12,001 nt of DNA, taken from assembly GCA_934394545.1 (NCBI GenBank), contig CAKRRG010000079.1, positions 1 through 12,001 on the forward strand, read 5' to 3'. The notes beneath the pieces were generated by a model. The model worked only from the letters and a program-made list of their open reading frames with translations, searched no databases and was not told the DNA's origin. Positions 1 to 7,032 of this stretch are shown one piece after another. The position numbers were made by a program, and so were the translations under genes. The stretch comes from an uncultured Blautia sp. GTDB taxonomy: Bacteria > Bacillota > Clostridia > Lachnospirales > Lachnospiraceae. Numbering within the stretch: the first letter of the stretch is position 1; each line of letters opens with the position of its first letter.

Positions 1-1326
1 CTCCATTCCATCAGCTGCTTCCCCAACCACCTCACAGTCGTGGGCTTCCCAGTCAAACAGCTGCTTAAAACCTTCTCCTTCATTTTTGGAATACCACAGT
101 CCATATTTTCTGCCGCAAAGCAGCTTGATTCTTTTTTGTACATTTAAAATCCCGATACTGTTTCCCTTCAGGCTTGTATTCTGTTTCGCATAATTGGCAA
201 GCATTTCATTTACCTGCTCCATTTTTCCCTGGTCAAACCCGCTTCCTGTATCCCGGATTTTAATCTGTATATCTTCTCCTTTTTTCTCTGCTGAAATGAC
301 AATCTCTCCTTTATAGCCTTTGTTTTTCAGCCCATGGAGGAGACTGTTTTCTACCAGCGGCTGGAGAATAAAGTTCGGAACCTGCATTCCTCCAAGATCC
401 GGATCAATATCATATTCACAATGAATGGAGGGATAACTGCAGCACATCAGATCCATATAGGCTTCCAAAAGATCCAGTTCGTCATCCAGCTCCACCATCT
501 GCCGATTCACCTTAATACTCATCCGGCAAAAATCTGACAGGTGCATAAGAAGCTCTGCCACCTTATTATCCTGGTTCAGCTGTGCCTGGATTCGGATGGT
601 ATCCAGGGTATTATAGAGAAAATGTGGATTTACCTGGCTTTTCAGATATAGCATGGACATCTTCTGTTCGGTCAGCTCCGCCCGGATAATGTCTGGATTT
701 TCCAAGGTCAGATAAAAGGACATTGTCATCAGGGTGATTCCCATTCCACTGATCAGCCAGGTATGATGCATCCCTTGCAGTGCACAGACTGTTAATTCTA
801 CAATAAGTGCTGCGCCAATTGCGGATTTCTTTTTCCGGTCGATTCTTTTCCAGTTTCCAAACAGCAGTCCGGTACACAGTGCCAGATAAAATACCACACT
901 TGCATACAAAATATAAGTATAAATTCCATCCGAATAATTTCCCTGTTCTGTCTTGGTATAATAAATGGGAAGAAACAGCTCTCCAATCTCCGACATCACC
1001 AGTACAACCAGGGCCGCTTTATCCAGTTTTCTGGGTTTTCCAGTCTCCTCTTCTATCAAGATTGCAATATACCGGTAGAACAGAAAAACCACAAAAGCCA
1101 TACTTCTCATGAAAATACGGTGAAAAATATTGTTTAACAGAAGAGGCACTGTATCCAGATGATTTACGGTATAAATCGTGATCCCGTCAAATGCCATATA
1201 GACCAGGGCTGTAACCAGCAGGATGGAAAAAGTCCCGTGAAGCTTTGTAAGCTTTTTTTCAGATGTAAAATAGATAAATGCCACCATGGCAAGCACCAGA
1301 AACAGTGCAATCTCCATACGGATCAT
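1..1326 (-). CDS. LytS/YesM-type membrane sensor histidine kinase, running in frame into a response-regulator receiver fragment (partial at window edge)
   Basis: A two-component sensor kinase of the His_kinase/HATPase_c (GHKL) type, acting at the cytoplasmic membrane. The 442 visible codons start at ATG 1326, chosen because AGGGGA lies 8 nt upstream. Residues 1-210 hold about six or seven hydrophobic segments (roughly 4-20, 32-52, 73-90, 103-122, 137-157, 169-207). The phospho-acceptor motif NPHFLYNTLD gives His235. The N-box LQPLVENSLLHG is at about 321-332 (Asn327), and the ATP-lid motif DTGSGFD at 359-365. The family normally continues after GEG (417-419) with a last beta strand (TT.TI.LP) and a stop. 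Here the frame instead reads FKQLFDWEAHDCEVVGEAADG, as in the receiver of AraC-type response regulators, but without the start and the acidic pocket of that domain. Kinase identity is secure from motifs; the fused tail is a reading of residues 420-442 only. The gene continues beyond position 1. Confidence 0.9.
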   Translation of the reverse strand, partial: MIRMEIALFLVLAMVAFIYFTSEKKLTKLHGTFSILLVTALVYMAFDGITIYTVNHLDTVPLLLNNIFHRIFMRSMAFVVFLFYRYIAILIEEETGKPRKLDKAALVVLVMSEIGELFLPIYYTKTEQGNYSDGIYTYILYASVVFYLALCTGLLFGNWKRIDRKKKSAIGAALIVELTVCALQGMHHTWLISGMGITLMTMSFYLTLENPDIIRAELTEQKMSMLYLKSQVNPHFLYNTLDTIRIQAQLNQDNKVAELLMHLSDFCRMSIKVNRQMVELDDELDLLEAYMDLMCCSYPSIHCEYDIDPDLGGMQVPNFILQPLVENSLLHGLKNKGYKGEIVISAEKKGEDIQIKIRDTGSGFDQGKMEQVNEMLANYAKQNTSLKGNSIGILNVQKRIKLLCGRKYGLWYSKNEGEGFKQLFDWEAHDCEVVGEAADGME

Positions 1327-1356
1327 AGAAAATGTCCCCTATCTTCCTTATGCATA

Positions 1357-1390
1357 TAGCTGTTGAAAAAACTTTGAACGTGAACAGCTA
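1357..1390. repeat. 8-bp inverted repeat between the small membrane protein and the kinase
   Basis: TAGCTGTT at 1357-1364 is matched by AACAGCTA at 1383-1390, with an 18-nt loop. It lies just after the stop of the 98-aa gene and just before the kinase ribosome site. There is no U-run on either side, so it is not a convincing terminator. It could be a weak RNA hairpin or an operator. Confidence 0.35.
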
Positions 1391-1393
1391 CTA

Positions 1394-1690
1394 TTATTTT
1401 TTCTTATTTTTACCGAAAAAACTGTGAAAATTGTCAATGACAGTTACAATTGCCATCCCAACTAATGGTCCCATAGCGATCAGAATTCCTGTATGATCTC
1501 CCTTTTCTGGAACAAGTATGGCAATAACAGCTCCTGCCACAAAACCAATCCCGGCACCGATTCCAATATGTTTTTCTTCCAGTGCCTGCCTCTTTGGGGA
1601 ACATGCCCGGTCATTTCCAACACAGATCACGGCAACTGCAATGCCGCATATGATCCAGGGAAGTACTGCAAGGATAAAATCCAGAATCAT
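1394..1690 (-). CDS. small integral membrane protein, 98 aa, unknown function
   Basis: No family recognised. The start is ATG 1690 (MILDFILAVLPW), because AAAGGAG sits 9 nt upstream; a longer open frame to 1810 adds 40 codons with no ribosome site and is probably untranslated. Three hydrophobic segments are visible: about residues 3-24, 42-61 (a GIGAGIGFVAGAVIAIL glycine-rich helix) and 67-84. Between the first two is a polar stretch, CVGNDRACSPKRQALEEKH, and the C-terminus is basic (GKNKKK). A perfect TATAAT lies on the minus strand at 1795-1790, but without a convincing -35 box. The kinase gene starts 67 nt downstream on the same strand, so the two may be co-transcribed. Confidence 0.7.
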   Translation of the reverse strand: MILDFILAVLPWIICGIAVAVICVGNDRACSPKRQALEEKHIGIGAGIGFVAGAVIAILVPEKGDHTGILIAMGPLVGMAIVTVIDNFHSFFGKNKKK

Positions 1691-1846
1691 AATTCTCTTC
1701 TCCTTTCCATTTCGGGATTCTCTTTTGACGTTTCTTTTATCCTTTATGAGAAGAGTATGCTGCAATGTATAATACAGATATAGTTGTATATTATAGGAGA
1801 ATGTGTTCATTTTTATGGTACTCTACATAAGTCGATTCTAAAAGTC

Positions 1847-2004
1847 TTATTCCATTATCTGGGAAAGTTCTATCTCATCTCTATCGATGGCACCTGTTTC
1901 TACGAACCCTGCCTTATGATAAAGATGAAGTGCACTTTGGTTATTACGGTTGCAGGTAAGTGTCACTTTATTTGAGGTGCCAAATGGTTTTGTTGTGTTT
2001 CCAT
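1847..2004 (-). pseudogene. short gene start joined out of frame to a GNAT acetyltransferase C-terminal remnant
   Basis: Two pieces are visible. A well-formed start (AAGGAGG, 5 nt, ATG at 2004) opens METQQNHLA and stops after 13 codons at 1963. The beginning resembles, from memory, MATE-type efflux proteins that start with ..NHLA, but this is too short to be sure. In another frame the same DNA reads NKVTLTCNRNNQSALHLYHKAGFVETG in pieces (for example NQSALHLYHKAGF), followed by DRDEIELSQIME and a stop at 1847. That is the classic end of a GNAT acetyltransferase (N..A..LY.k.GF). The acetyl-CoA loop and all upstream domain parts are missing, and a stop lies just upstream in that frame. The simplest reading is a deletion that joined the start of one gene to the tail of another. 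The GNAT part is fairly sure, the identity of the 5' part is not. Confidence 0.65.
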
Positions 2005-2045
2005 AATTTCCTCCTTAAACTTGAATCTGTCTGTTACTTCTTTTT

Positions 2046-3080
2046 TCATTCGTATTTTTCAAATCTACATTGTTCCTGAACCTTTTCTCCAAGTAATGTG
2101 ATTGCTTTTTGAGGGCATAAGCTGATACAACGATAACACATTGTACATCTTTCTCTGGGAACAGCCCGATTTTTATTCATTTCAATATTTTTCATAGGAC
2201 ACACTTTACTGTATACCCCACATCCGATACAAGCGTCACTTATCTTTAATTTGTCCGTATAACCTATCGTTTTACGATAAAACCATAGTCTTTGTCCAAA
2301 CAATCCTTTTATGTCTGCAACTTTGGTTCCACTTAAGGGATACTGAAAGATAAGAAAAAAGCGGCGTGTAATGGCTTCCCTGGTTCCAAGCTCCTGCAAT
2401 AGCCTTACATAATCCTCCTGTAAAAGGCGGCAACGCTCATTGGTTTCGGCTTCGGTTTCCTTCCGGATCTTTTCAATATATTCCTTCATATCTGCCTTTT
2501 TGGAAAGCACTTTAAATTGCAGCTTTGGCGGCGCAATCTTAAGATACGAAGCAAATGCCTGCACGATACTACATTTCTCGGAAGCTGACCGAAGAAGGAA
2601 ATTGATCGGGAGTACTTCTACAATCTTGACATACCGTTCATCTCGGGTTTTAATGATTCCATTTCTTATCTGTGCGATGGGAAGATACGAAGAAGCCCAG
2701 GTAACCGGAAGCAGATCCTCTGCCTCCGGCCCGACGAAAGAATCTGTTGCTTCTACCTCGACTGGACTCTCATTTTTTTCCTTTCTTTCTGTTTCCTGAG
2801 AGTTTTCCGAGTCAACAACCAGTTTTTTCCTCAGACTGCGCTCTTCATTTTCCTGTTCGTGAAATTCCTTTCGTTCTCTTTTTTTATTATCCTTTTCCAA
2901 AAGAATGGCATCTTTTTTCTGCTGCCTGCGTTTTTTGTCTTCTTCAATCTTTTGTTCCGGGGTATTTTTCCTTGCCGCCTGTGCCTGTTTCCTCTTCTCT
3001 TTCTTTTCCAGTCTTTCCGACTTCTTGGCTTCCTTTAGCTTCTTTTTGAGTTCTTCCACTTCGCTTCCGATTGTGATCAC
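2046..3080 (-). CDS. chimeric ORF: VirB4-like conjugation ATPase N-terminal region fused to an EFR1-type 4Fe-4S ferredoxin tail
   Basis: A 344-aa open frame starting at GTG 3080, with AAAGGA a few nt upstream. Residues 1-110 are a Lys/Glu-rich coiled coil. Residues 122-247 (LLPVTWASSYLPIAQIRNG..., VEVLPINFLLRS, SREAI-like TREAITRRFFLIFQY) match the N-terminal domain of the VirB4/TraE-type ATPases of Firmicutes integrative conjugative elements. The Walker domain that should follow is absent. From about 250 the protein becomes GLFGQRLWFY...DKLKISDACIGCG, as in the C-terminus of EFR1 ferredoxins. The first cluster is C284-x2-C287-x2-Tyr290-x3-C294-P, so its third cysteine is replaced by Tyr; the second cluster (C312, C315, C318, C322) is complete. 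The upstream PrgI remnant fits conjugation origin. The fusion probably has no conjugation or redox function. The stop overlaps the next ATG (ATGA). Confidence 0.8.
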   Translation of the reverse strand: MITIGSEVEELKKKLKEAKKSERLEKKEKRKQAQAARKNTPEQKIEEDKKRRQQKKDAILLEKDNKKRERKEFHEQENEERSLRKKLVVDSENSQETERKEKNESPVEVEATDSFVGPEAEDLLPVTWASSYLPIAQIRNGIIKTRDERYVKIVEVLPINFLLRSASEKCSIVQAFASYLKIAPPKLQFKVLSKKADMKEYIEKIRKETEAETNERCRLLQEDYVRLLQELGTREAITRRFFLIFQYPLSGTKVADIKGLFGQRLWFYRKTIGYTDKLKISDACIGCGVYSKVCPMKNIEMNKNRAVPRERCTMCYRCISLCPQKAITLLGEKVQEQCRFEKYE

Positions 3081-3333
3081 CGTCCTTTTTTCTCTTTTTC
3101 CGTTCCCGCCTGTACCGTTTCTTCTGCTGTTTTCGTATACGGCGGTTCCGCTTTAAACGGTACTGTCCATCCGGACAGGTCAGCACTCGCTTATTTATCA
3201 GGTAGGAAAAGAACTGGATTAGAAAAGAGGACAAACTTTCCCCCTGAATCCCAATCACCGCCAGAATGACCAGGGGCAACACCAGAATGATTCCGGCATA
3301 GATGGTTCCTTTGATTCCAAGGTGTAAAAACAT
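2944..3333 (-). CDS. 5'-truncated PrgI-family conjugation membrane protein
   Basis: A 129-aa open frame starting MFLHLGIKGTIY. Residues 9-47 carry two hydrophobic helices (TIYAGIILVLPLVILAVIGI and SFLIQFFSYLI), followed by RVLTCPDGQYR and a Lys/Arg-rich tail. The pattern 'helix-P..hydrophobic-GI.GE...F....Y......L' fits PrgI, the small membrane protein that precedes the VirB4-like ATPase in Gram-positive conjugative elements, and the next gene is exactly that. Full PrgI proteins have another membrane helix upstream; here it is missing. AGGAG at 3357-3353 sits about 20 nt before the only ATG, which suggests the original start was deleted and the ribosome site orphaned. The last 46 codons overlap the following ORF in another frame and are low-complexity, so the true C-terminus is uncertain. 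Confidence 0.65.
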   Translation of the reverse strand: MFLHLGIKGTIYAGIILVLPLVILAVIGIQGESLSSFLIQFFSYLINKRVLTCPDGQYRLKRNRRIRKQQKKRYRRERKKRKKDGDHNRKRSGRTQKEAKGSQEVGKTGKEREEETGTGGKEKYPGTKD

Positions 3334-3365
3334 AAGACAGCGGTTCTTTACTCTCCTACTTATAA

Positions 3366-3395
3366 ATAATAAAAATTTTCGACGAAAAGTGTAAA
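3366..3395 (-). promoter_or_regulatory. promoter with palindromic spacer upstream of the conjugation remnant
   Basis: On the minus strand, TTTACA (3395-3390) and TATTAT (3371-3366) are separated by 18 nt, each one mismatch from the sigma-A consensus. The spacer holds a palindrome, TTTTCG-T-CGAAAA on the minus strand (3376-3388), placed where a repressor would block polymerase. It points at the PrgI/VirB4 remnant, whose ribosome site lies 10-15 nt downstream. The palindrome as operator is inference. Confidence 0.45.
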
Positions 3396-3744
3396 AATTT
3401 GAAAATAAATTGCGATTTTTTTAAGATTTTCTCGATTTATAAAAGAAATGGAATCGAAATGTGATTACCACTTTAGATTTGCAGGGTTTAATGATACCAA
3501 ATGATGTCTGTATTGTTATCGGGAAATGGTTGAATCTCGAGCGCCAGACCTTAATTTCTCGTGATAATACGCACTGAAAGTACACTTTTTTTCCACGCAT
3601 TCCACATATTTCTCATTATCCATAGCGTCTTTAAGAATTCTGTAGCCATTTTATAGCCACGGCTCCAATAGAAACCTCCGCTGGTCGATCAACCTCAAAG
3701 CCACTCGGTACTATCTATTTCAAATAATACATAGAGGTTTTCAC
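3396..3744. other. intergenic stretch with only a short orphan ORF
   Basis: AT-rich non-coding DNA between the conjugation remnant and the tnpV remnant. On the minus strand a short frame with ATG at 3623 and stop at 3516 (35 codons, MDNEKYVECVEKKCTFSAYY...) extends upstream without a start to about 3656, where a stop closes it. Its composition is protein-like, but it has no ribosome site and no recognised family, so it may be the tail of a lost gene. Immediately before tnpV, CATAGAGG gives a modest ribosome site for that remnant. Nothing else is supported. Confidence 0.4.
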
Positions 3745-4006
3745 ATGGAAAAATTCATCTACGATAACAACTATGGTCTACTCTGATCTTATTCTTAGCG
3801 GCAAACTGTATAGCTATCTTGCTGATATTGATACTCAGACTCGAAATAAGCCCGACTTGCTTGTAACGTAGTTGTCAGAGAAAGAGGGCATCAATGAGTG
3901 TCTGAAAGTACAGAATCAACTTGCATCGGTGGGAGTCATGAACAACATCCGAAACCGTGCAAAAGAAATTGTCCTCAGAGAACTAATCTACGAGGGTGCA
4001 GTATGA
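3745..4006 (+). pseudogene. tnpV: transposon-encoded protein TnpV, decayed
   Basis: TnpV is a small accessory protein of unknown role carried by transposons of Clostridia. The reading starts at ATG 3745 with MEKFIYDNNYGL, the conserved N-terminus of the family. It meets TGA at 3784, and the middle of the gene (about 40-50 residues in typical members) is gone. In another frame it resumes with LILSGKLYSYLADIDTQ, continues to an in-frame TAG at 3869-3871, then LSEKEGINECLK and MNNIRNRAKEIVLRELIYEGAV, ending at 4006. So there is a frame change with internal deletion plus a nonsense codon. It is on the strand opposite to its neighbours. It marks a former transposon next to the 952-aa gene. Recognition rests on both conserved ends. 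Confidence 0.75.
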
Positions 4007-4081
4007 AAATCCTCGTGTCTGATATTCCGGAATGGTTTTAAGCCGTATGTCAGAATGATGTTGGAAATTATAGAACAATAG
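4003..4081 (+). pseudogene. short frameshifted ORF coupled to the tnpV remnant
   Basis: ATG at 4003 overlaps the tnpV stop in an ATGA junction. The frame reads MKILVSDIPEWF and hits TAA in a TTTTAA run at about 4036-4040. Skipping one T continues as KPYVRMMLEIIEQ to TAG 4079-4081. The tight coupling and the clean continuation after a single-base slip suggest a once-real small transposon gene. No family is recognised. Confidence 0.3.
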
Positions 4082-4088
4082 CCATAAT

Positions 4089-4129
4089 GGAAATCAACCG
4101 GGTAGCTAATTTCTTCTCTGCTGATTTCC
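4089..4129. repeat. 8-bp inverted repeat downstream of the 952-aa gene
   Basis: GGAAATCA (4089-4096) and TGATTTCC (4122-4129) can pair across a 25-nt loop just after the stop of the large gene. On the plus strand the following bases are T-rich (TATTTTATTTTT), on the minus strand they are not. It is a weak candidate end structure only. Confidence 0.3.
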
Positions 4130-4133
4130 TATT

Positions 4134-6992
4134 TTATTTTTCTACTACACTTTTTTCCACTTCGTCGCAAACCATTCTAACAACGAAATTGGCATCATGT
4201 CTGCATTTGGAAATGATATACTCTTTTGTTCCATCAGTAATCCCATTCATTTTGTGAAGATTTCGCATGATTAAATTTTTGATATATACGCTATTAGAAT
4301 CAATAAGATTCACTAACTGATTGTTTACGATGCCGCAATTCTCCGGATTACGAGACATAGTAAGAAGAATGCGGGTAGCATTCCATCTGATATCTGTATA
4401 TTCAGAATGGAGCCACTGTAAAACATTCTGAAGGATAATTGACTCCACTCTGGATGGCAACATAATATCATCTGAATTTTCCAAATACTCAATGATTAGG
4501 TGAGTTACTGCAATTATTGTTGCAATGTCGCCCTGAATATACGGTATTAACTCGAGTATTTCTGCATACACATCTTTGCCCATGGCGGTATATAATAATT
4601 GCAATCCAATTTTCAAGGAAATGCTATCAATATTAGATGAAATAATCGAATTGCCAGTAACTTCAATGACCTTCTGTTGCTCAAACAGTTTTTCATATAC
4701 ACCTTGATTTCTTGTATAATCTTCAGGATATTTTAATGCAATACAAATGAGAAGTGCTATTGCATCAAGTTTTGTAGGAATTCCTTCTTTGGAAATCAGA
4801 AGGGTATCTGCAACTACGGAGATAAGCATGTCCAAAGTGTCTGCGTCGCATATGATTTCTTTTCCTAACAAAATAGATCTAACTGTTGCAATTTCACGTG
4901 TGCCGTACCCGAAATAAACACCATCTTTTCCCTGCTTTTCATTGCTTTTTTGAATACGTTCTATATATTCTTTCACGAAAACAGGCATATCTTGGTTTTC
5001 ATCTTCGGTGGTTTCTAATTTATAATCACCTTCGTAATAGCTTGATAAAAACTCAGCTATCTTTTTATCCATCTCTTCCGTAAGAGCACGATTTTGCTTT
5101 CTGAGAACACACAAAAAGACAGGATAATACTTTATCTGCTCTCGTTCCTTTTCACTATCAAGCACATAATTAATATGTTCAACCAGCGCTTTTGCAGAAT
5201 CAGCACTCATTTTTTTAAGATCAATGCAATTATTAATGAACTTGAACATATCCATATACCAACAACTATAATGCTTTTCAATGAATTGACAGCATATTTC
5301 ACTGAGTATATCTTGTGACATACGATAAGCTACACCAGAGAGACACTTGAATATGTTTTGTCCTATAGATATAACGGAAGTATCACTACTCAACCACGAT
5401 TTGATTTCTCCAACAATATATTTTTCGTAAAAATCATAGCATTTATCATCCAGAAAATATCCTACTGAACCGAATGCCAGCAATTGACTACTTAATCTTT
5501 TATACTTTATTGGATGATTCCGACAAAAATCCATAATTGATGCTGCTTCGTCAGCAGTTAAATTATTCAAAACCTCAGGATAAGAGTCCTGAATACCTTT
5601 GATCTCCTTTTCTTTTCCTGCAAAAATTGCAAGTTTGTACAGATTAAGTCTGAGATTCCAATCATCATATTTACAACTCAGATAAAATACAAAATTCCTA
5701 ATTTTCTCATAAATAAGCAAAAGATGAGTCAATGAACCATTATACATAGATACAATAAGAGAACTTGCAAGCATTTCTCCATATTGATCTAAGTTGTTGC
5801 CTATGGTAACTGAGTAAGGTGATTCAGTTTTCTTTTTGTACAGACCCTCTATGTATTTTTCATGTAATGATCCATGAATGCGGTCAAGAATCGGATAATA
5901 GACTTCTTCGTTACTTTCTGTTAATTCCTTTTGGGCCGGGGCATCAGAATACTCATTTTGGGCAGTGCAACGAATCCAGTGCTGATTACGCAGATCCACC
6001 AGAATATCTTGTATGACCCATGTAGGCTGATTAGTTTCTTTTGCAAAACTTGACGCTACTTCAAGATATTCTACACACTTTTCTATATCTCCAGCAAAAC
6101 ACGCCTGAATTGCTTTCCAGCGAATCTGAACAACTTGATAATACACATCATCCAGCTGTGCCTTTAACGCATCCAGATACATTGCAGTATTAAAGTGTTT
6201 TATAGATTTACCTTCAAATAATATAGGTAGGAACTGGATGCCCCAATCATCAAATTCACTTGTTTTTTCCGTTTCATCTGGGTATCTGCCTCGAGAATAT
6301 CCCAGAACAAACTTCAAAAAATAATCTCTACATTTATTTACATTTTTTATTGTAGATTTAGGAATAGTAGGAAGCTGATACTTTTCTGTACCAACAACGT
6401 CTACTGCTTGAATTTCATCATTTTCACTGGAGTTCAAAACTACTCTTCCAGAACAATAGTAGTGATATACAGCAACAATATCATCTATCAATGCCTGTGC
6501 ACCGTCTTGGCTTAATTCACAAAAACTGTGAACGGTTTTACTTTTGGCAAAATGTGCCCCCATTAAGCTTTGTTCCAATGCAGTTTTTTCTTTTTGTGTT
6601 TCATCACAGAAATAGTACAATGCCTTAATATTATGTTTTTTGACAGTGTCAATCTCCGCCTGTACCCCTGGCTTAATTCCGTCTGCATTGTCTATTAAAA
6701 AAATGCAAATGTCACTATCCTCTAATGCCAATGTGTAATGATTACCCGCAGATAGCGTAGACGCCCCTTTACTCTCAAAAGTGTATACATCAGCCAATTG
6801 TGTTCTCTCAATAGCAGTTTTTAATTCAGCTCGTACTTTATCATATTTCTCCACACCACAAATCGAACTAATAAATACTTTTATTTTTTGTCCTGGGGAT
6901 ATCAGTAAAGGAGTAGAGTTCTCCTCTGTTTTGGTGTATTCCCATGAAACTCCACCCACAGGTGTACTTATACCCGTTAATCTTACGCCCAT
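4134..6992 (-). CDS. large protein with N-terminal DUF4062/TIR-like domain and long HEAT-like helical repeat region; candidate defence protein
   Basis: A 952-aa protein starting at ATG 6992, chosen because AGAAGGAG lies 4 nt upstream; an in-frame codon six positions earlier lacks a ribosome site. Residues 5-18 carry a LTGISTPVGGVSW motif that, from memory, recurs at the start of other accessory-region proteins. Residues about 36-180 form an alternating beta/alpha domain: KVFISS (38-43), ALEDSDICIFLID (89-101), GVQAEID (109-115) and ALYYFC. This matches DUF4062 and related TIR/nucleoside-deoxyribosyltransferase-like folds, where a Glu such as Glu113 is often catalytic. The rest is almost entirely alpha-helical, ending in HEAT-like pairs at about 867-945 (DIRWNATRILLTMS, IKNLIMRNLHKM). 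There is no P-loop, membrane segment or HTH. The composition looks more AT-rich than the kinase region, suggesting transfer. Repeat sensor plus TIR-like domain and mobile neighbours suggest antiviral defence (inferred, no activity shown). Confidence 0.9.
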   Translation of the reverse strand: MGVRLTGISTPVGGVSWEYTKTEENSTPLLISPGQKIKVFISSICGVEKYDKVRAELKTAIERTQLADVYTFESKGASTLSAGNHYTLALEDSDICIFLIDNADGIKPGVQAEIDTVKKHNIKALYYFCDETQKEKTALEQSLMGAHFAKSKTVHSFCELSQDGAQALIDDIVAVYHYYCSGRVVLNSSENDEIQAVDVVGTEKYQLPTIPKSTIKNVNKCRDYFLKFVLGYSRGRYPDETEKTSEFDDWGIQFLPILFEGKSIKHFNTAMYLDALKAQLDDVYYQVVQIRWKAIQACFAGDIEKCVEYLEVASSFAKETNQPTWVIQDILVDLRNQHWIRCTAQNEYSDAPAQKELTESNEEVYYPILDRIHGSLHEKYIEGLYKKKTESPYSVTIGNNLDQYGEMLASSLIVSMYNGSLTHLLLIYEKIRNFVFYLSCKYDDWNLRLNLYKLAIFAGKEKEIKGIQDSYPEVLNNLTADEAASIMDFCRNHPIKYKRLSSQLLAFGSVGYFLDDKCYDFYEKYIVGEIKSWLSSDTSVISIGQNIFKCLSGVAYRMSQDILSEICCQFIEKHYSCWYMDMFKFINNCIDLKKMSADSAKALVEHINYVLDSEKEREQIKYYPVFLCVLRKQNRALTEEMDKKIAEFLSSYYEGDYKLETTEDENQDMPVFVKEYIERIQKSNEKQGKDGVYFGYGTREIATVRSILLGKEIICDADTLDMLISVVADTLLISKEGIPTKLDAIALLICIALKYPEDYTRNQGVYEKLFEQQKVIEVTGNSIISSNIDSISLKIGLQLLYTAMGKDVYAEILELIPYIQGDIATIIAVTHLIIEYLENSDDIMLPSRVESIILQNVLQWLHSEYTDIRWNATRILLTMSRNPENCGIVNNQLVNLIDSNSVYIKNLIMRNLHKMNGITDGTKEYIISKCRHDANFVVRMVCDEVEKSVVEK

Positions 6993-7032
6993 ATTACTCC
7001 TTCTGAACAAATGTATAATTTGCTCTTAACAA

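Noticed and set aside
807..1112. 101-codon plus-strand ORF opposite the kinase
   Set aside because: Antisense shadow of the transmembrane part of the kinase; no ribosome site and no domain.
1691..1810. N-terminal extension of the 98-aa membrane protein
   Set aside because: No ribosome site at the upstream ATG, and the extension is not membrane-like; AAAGGAG supports the ATG at 1690.
1493..1975. Plus-strand ORFs opposite the 98-aa membrane protein and the GNAT relic
   Set aside because: The minus strand carries the ribosome sites and the GNAT signature; the plus frames show no family.
2747..3156. Plus-strand Phe/Ser/Leu-rich ORFs that look like membrane proteins
   Set aside because: They are the complement of the AAG/GAA-rich coiled-coil coding strand, which gives artificial hydrophobic runs.
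6993..7010. Six-codon earlier start of the 952-aa protein
   Set aside because: AGAAGGAG is 4 nt before the internal ATG and would lie inside the coding part of the longer form.
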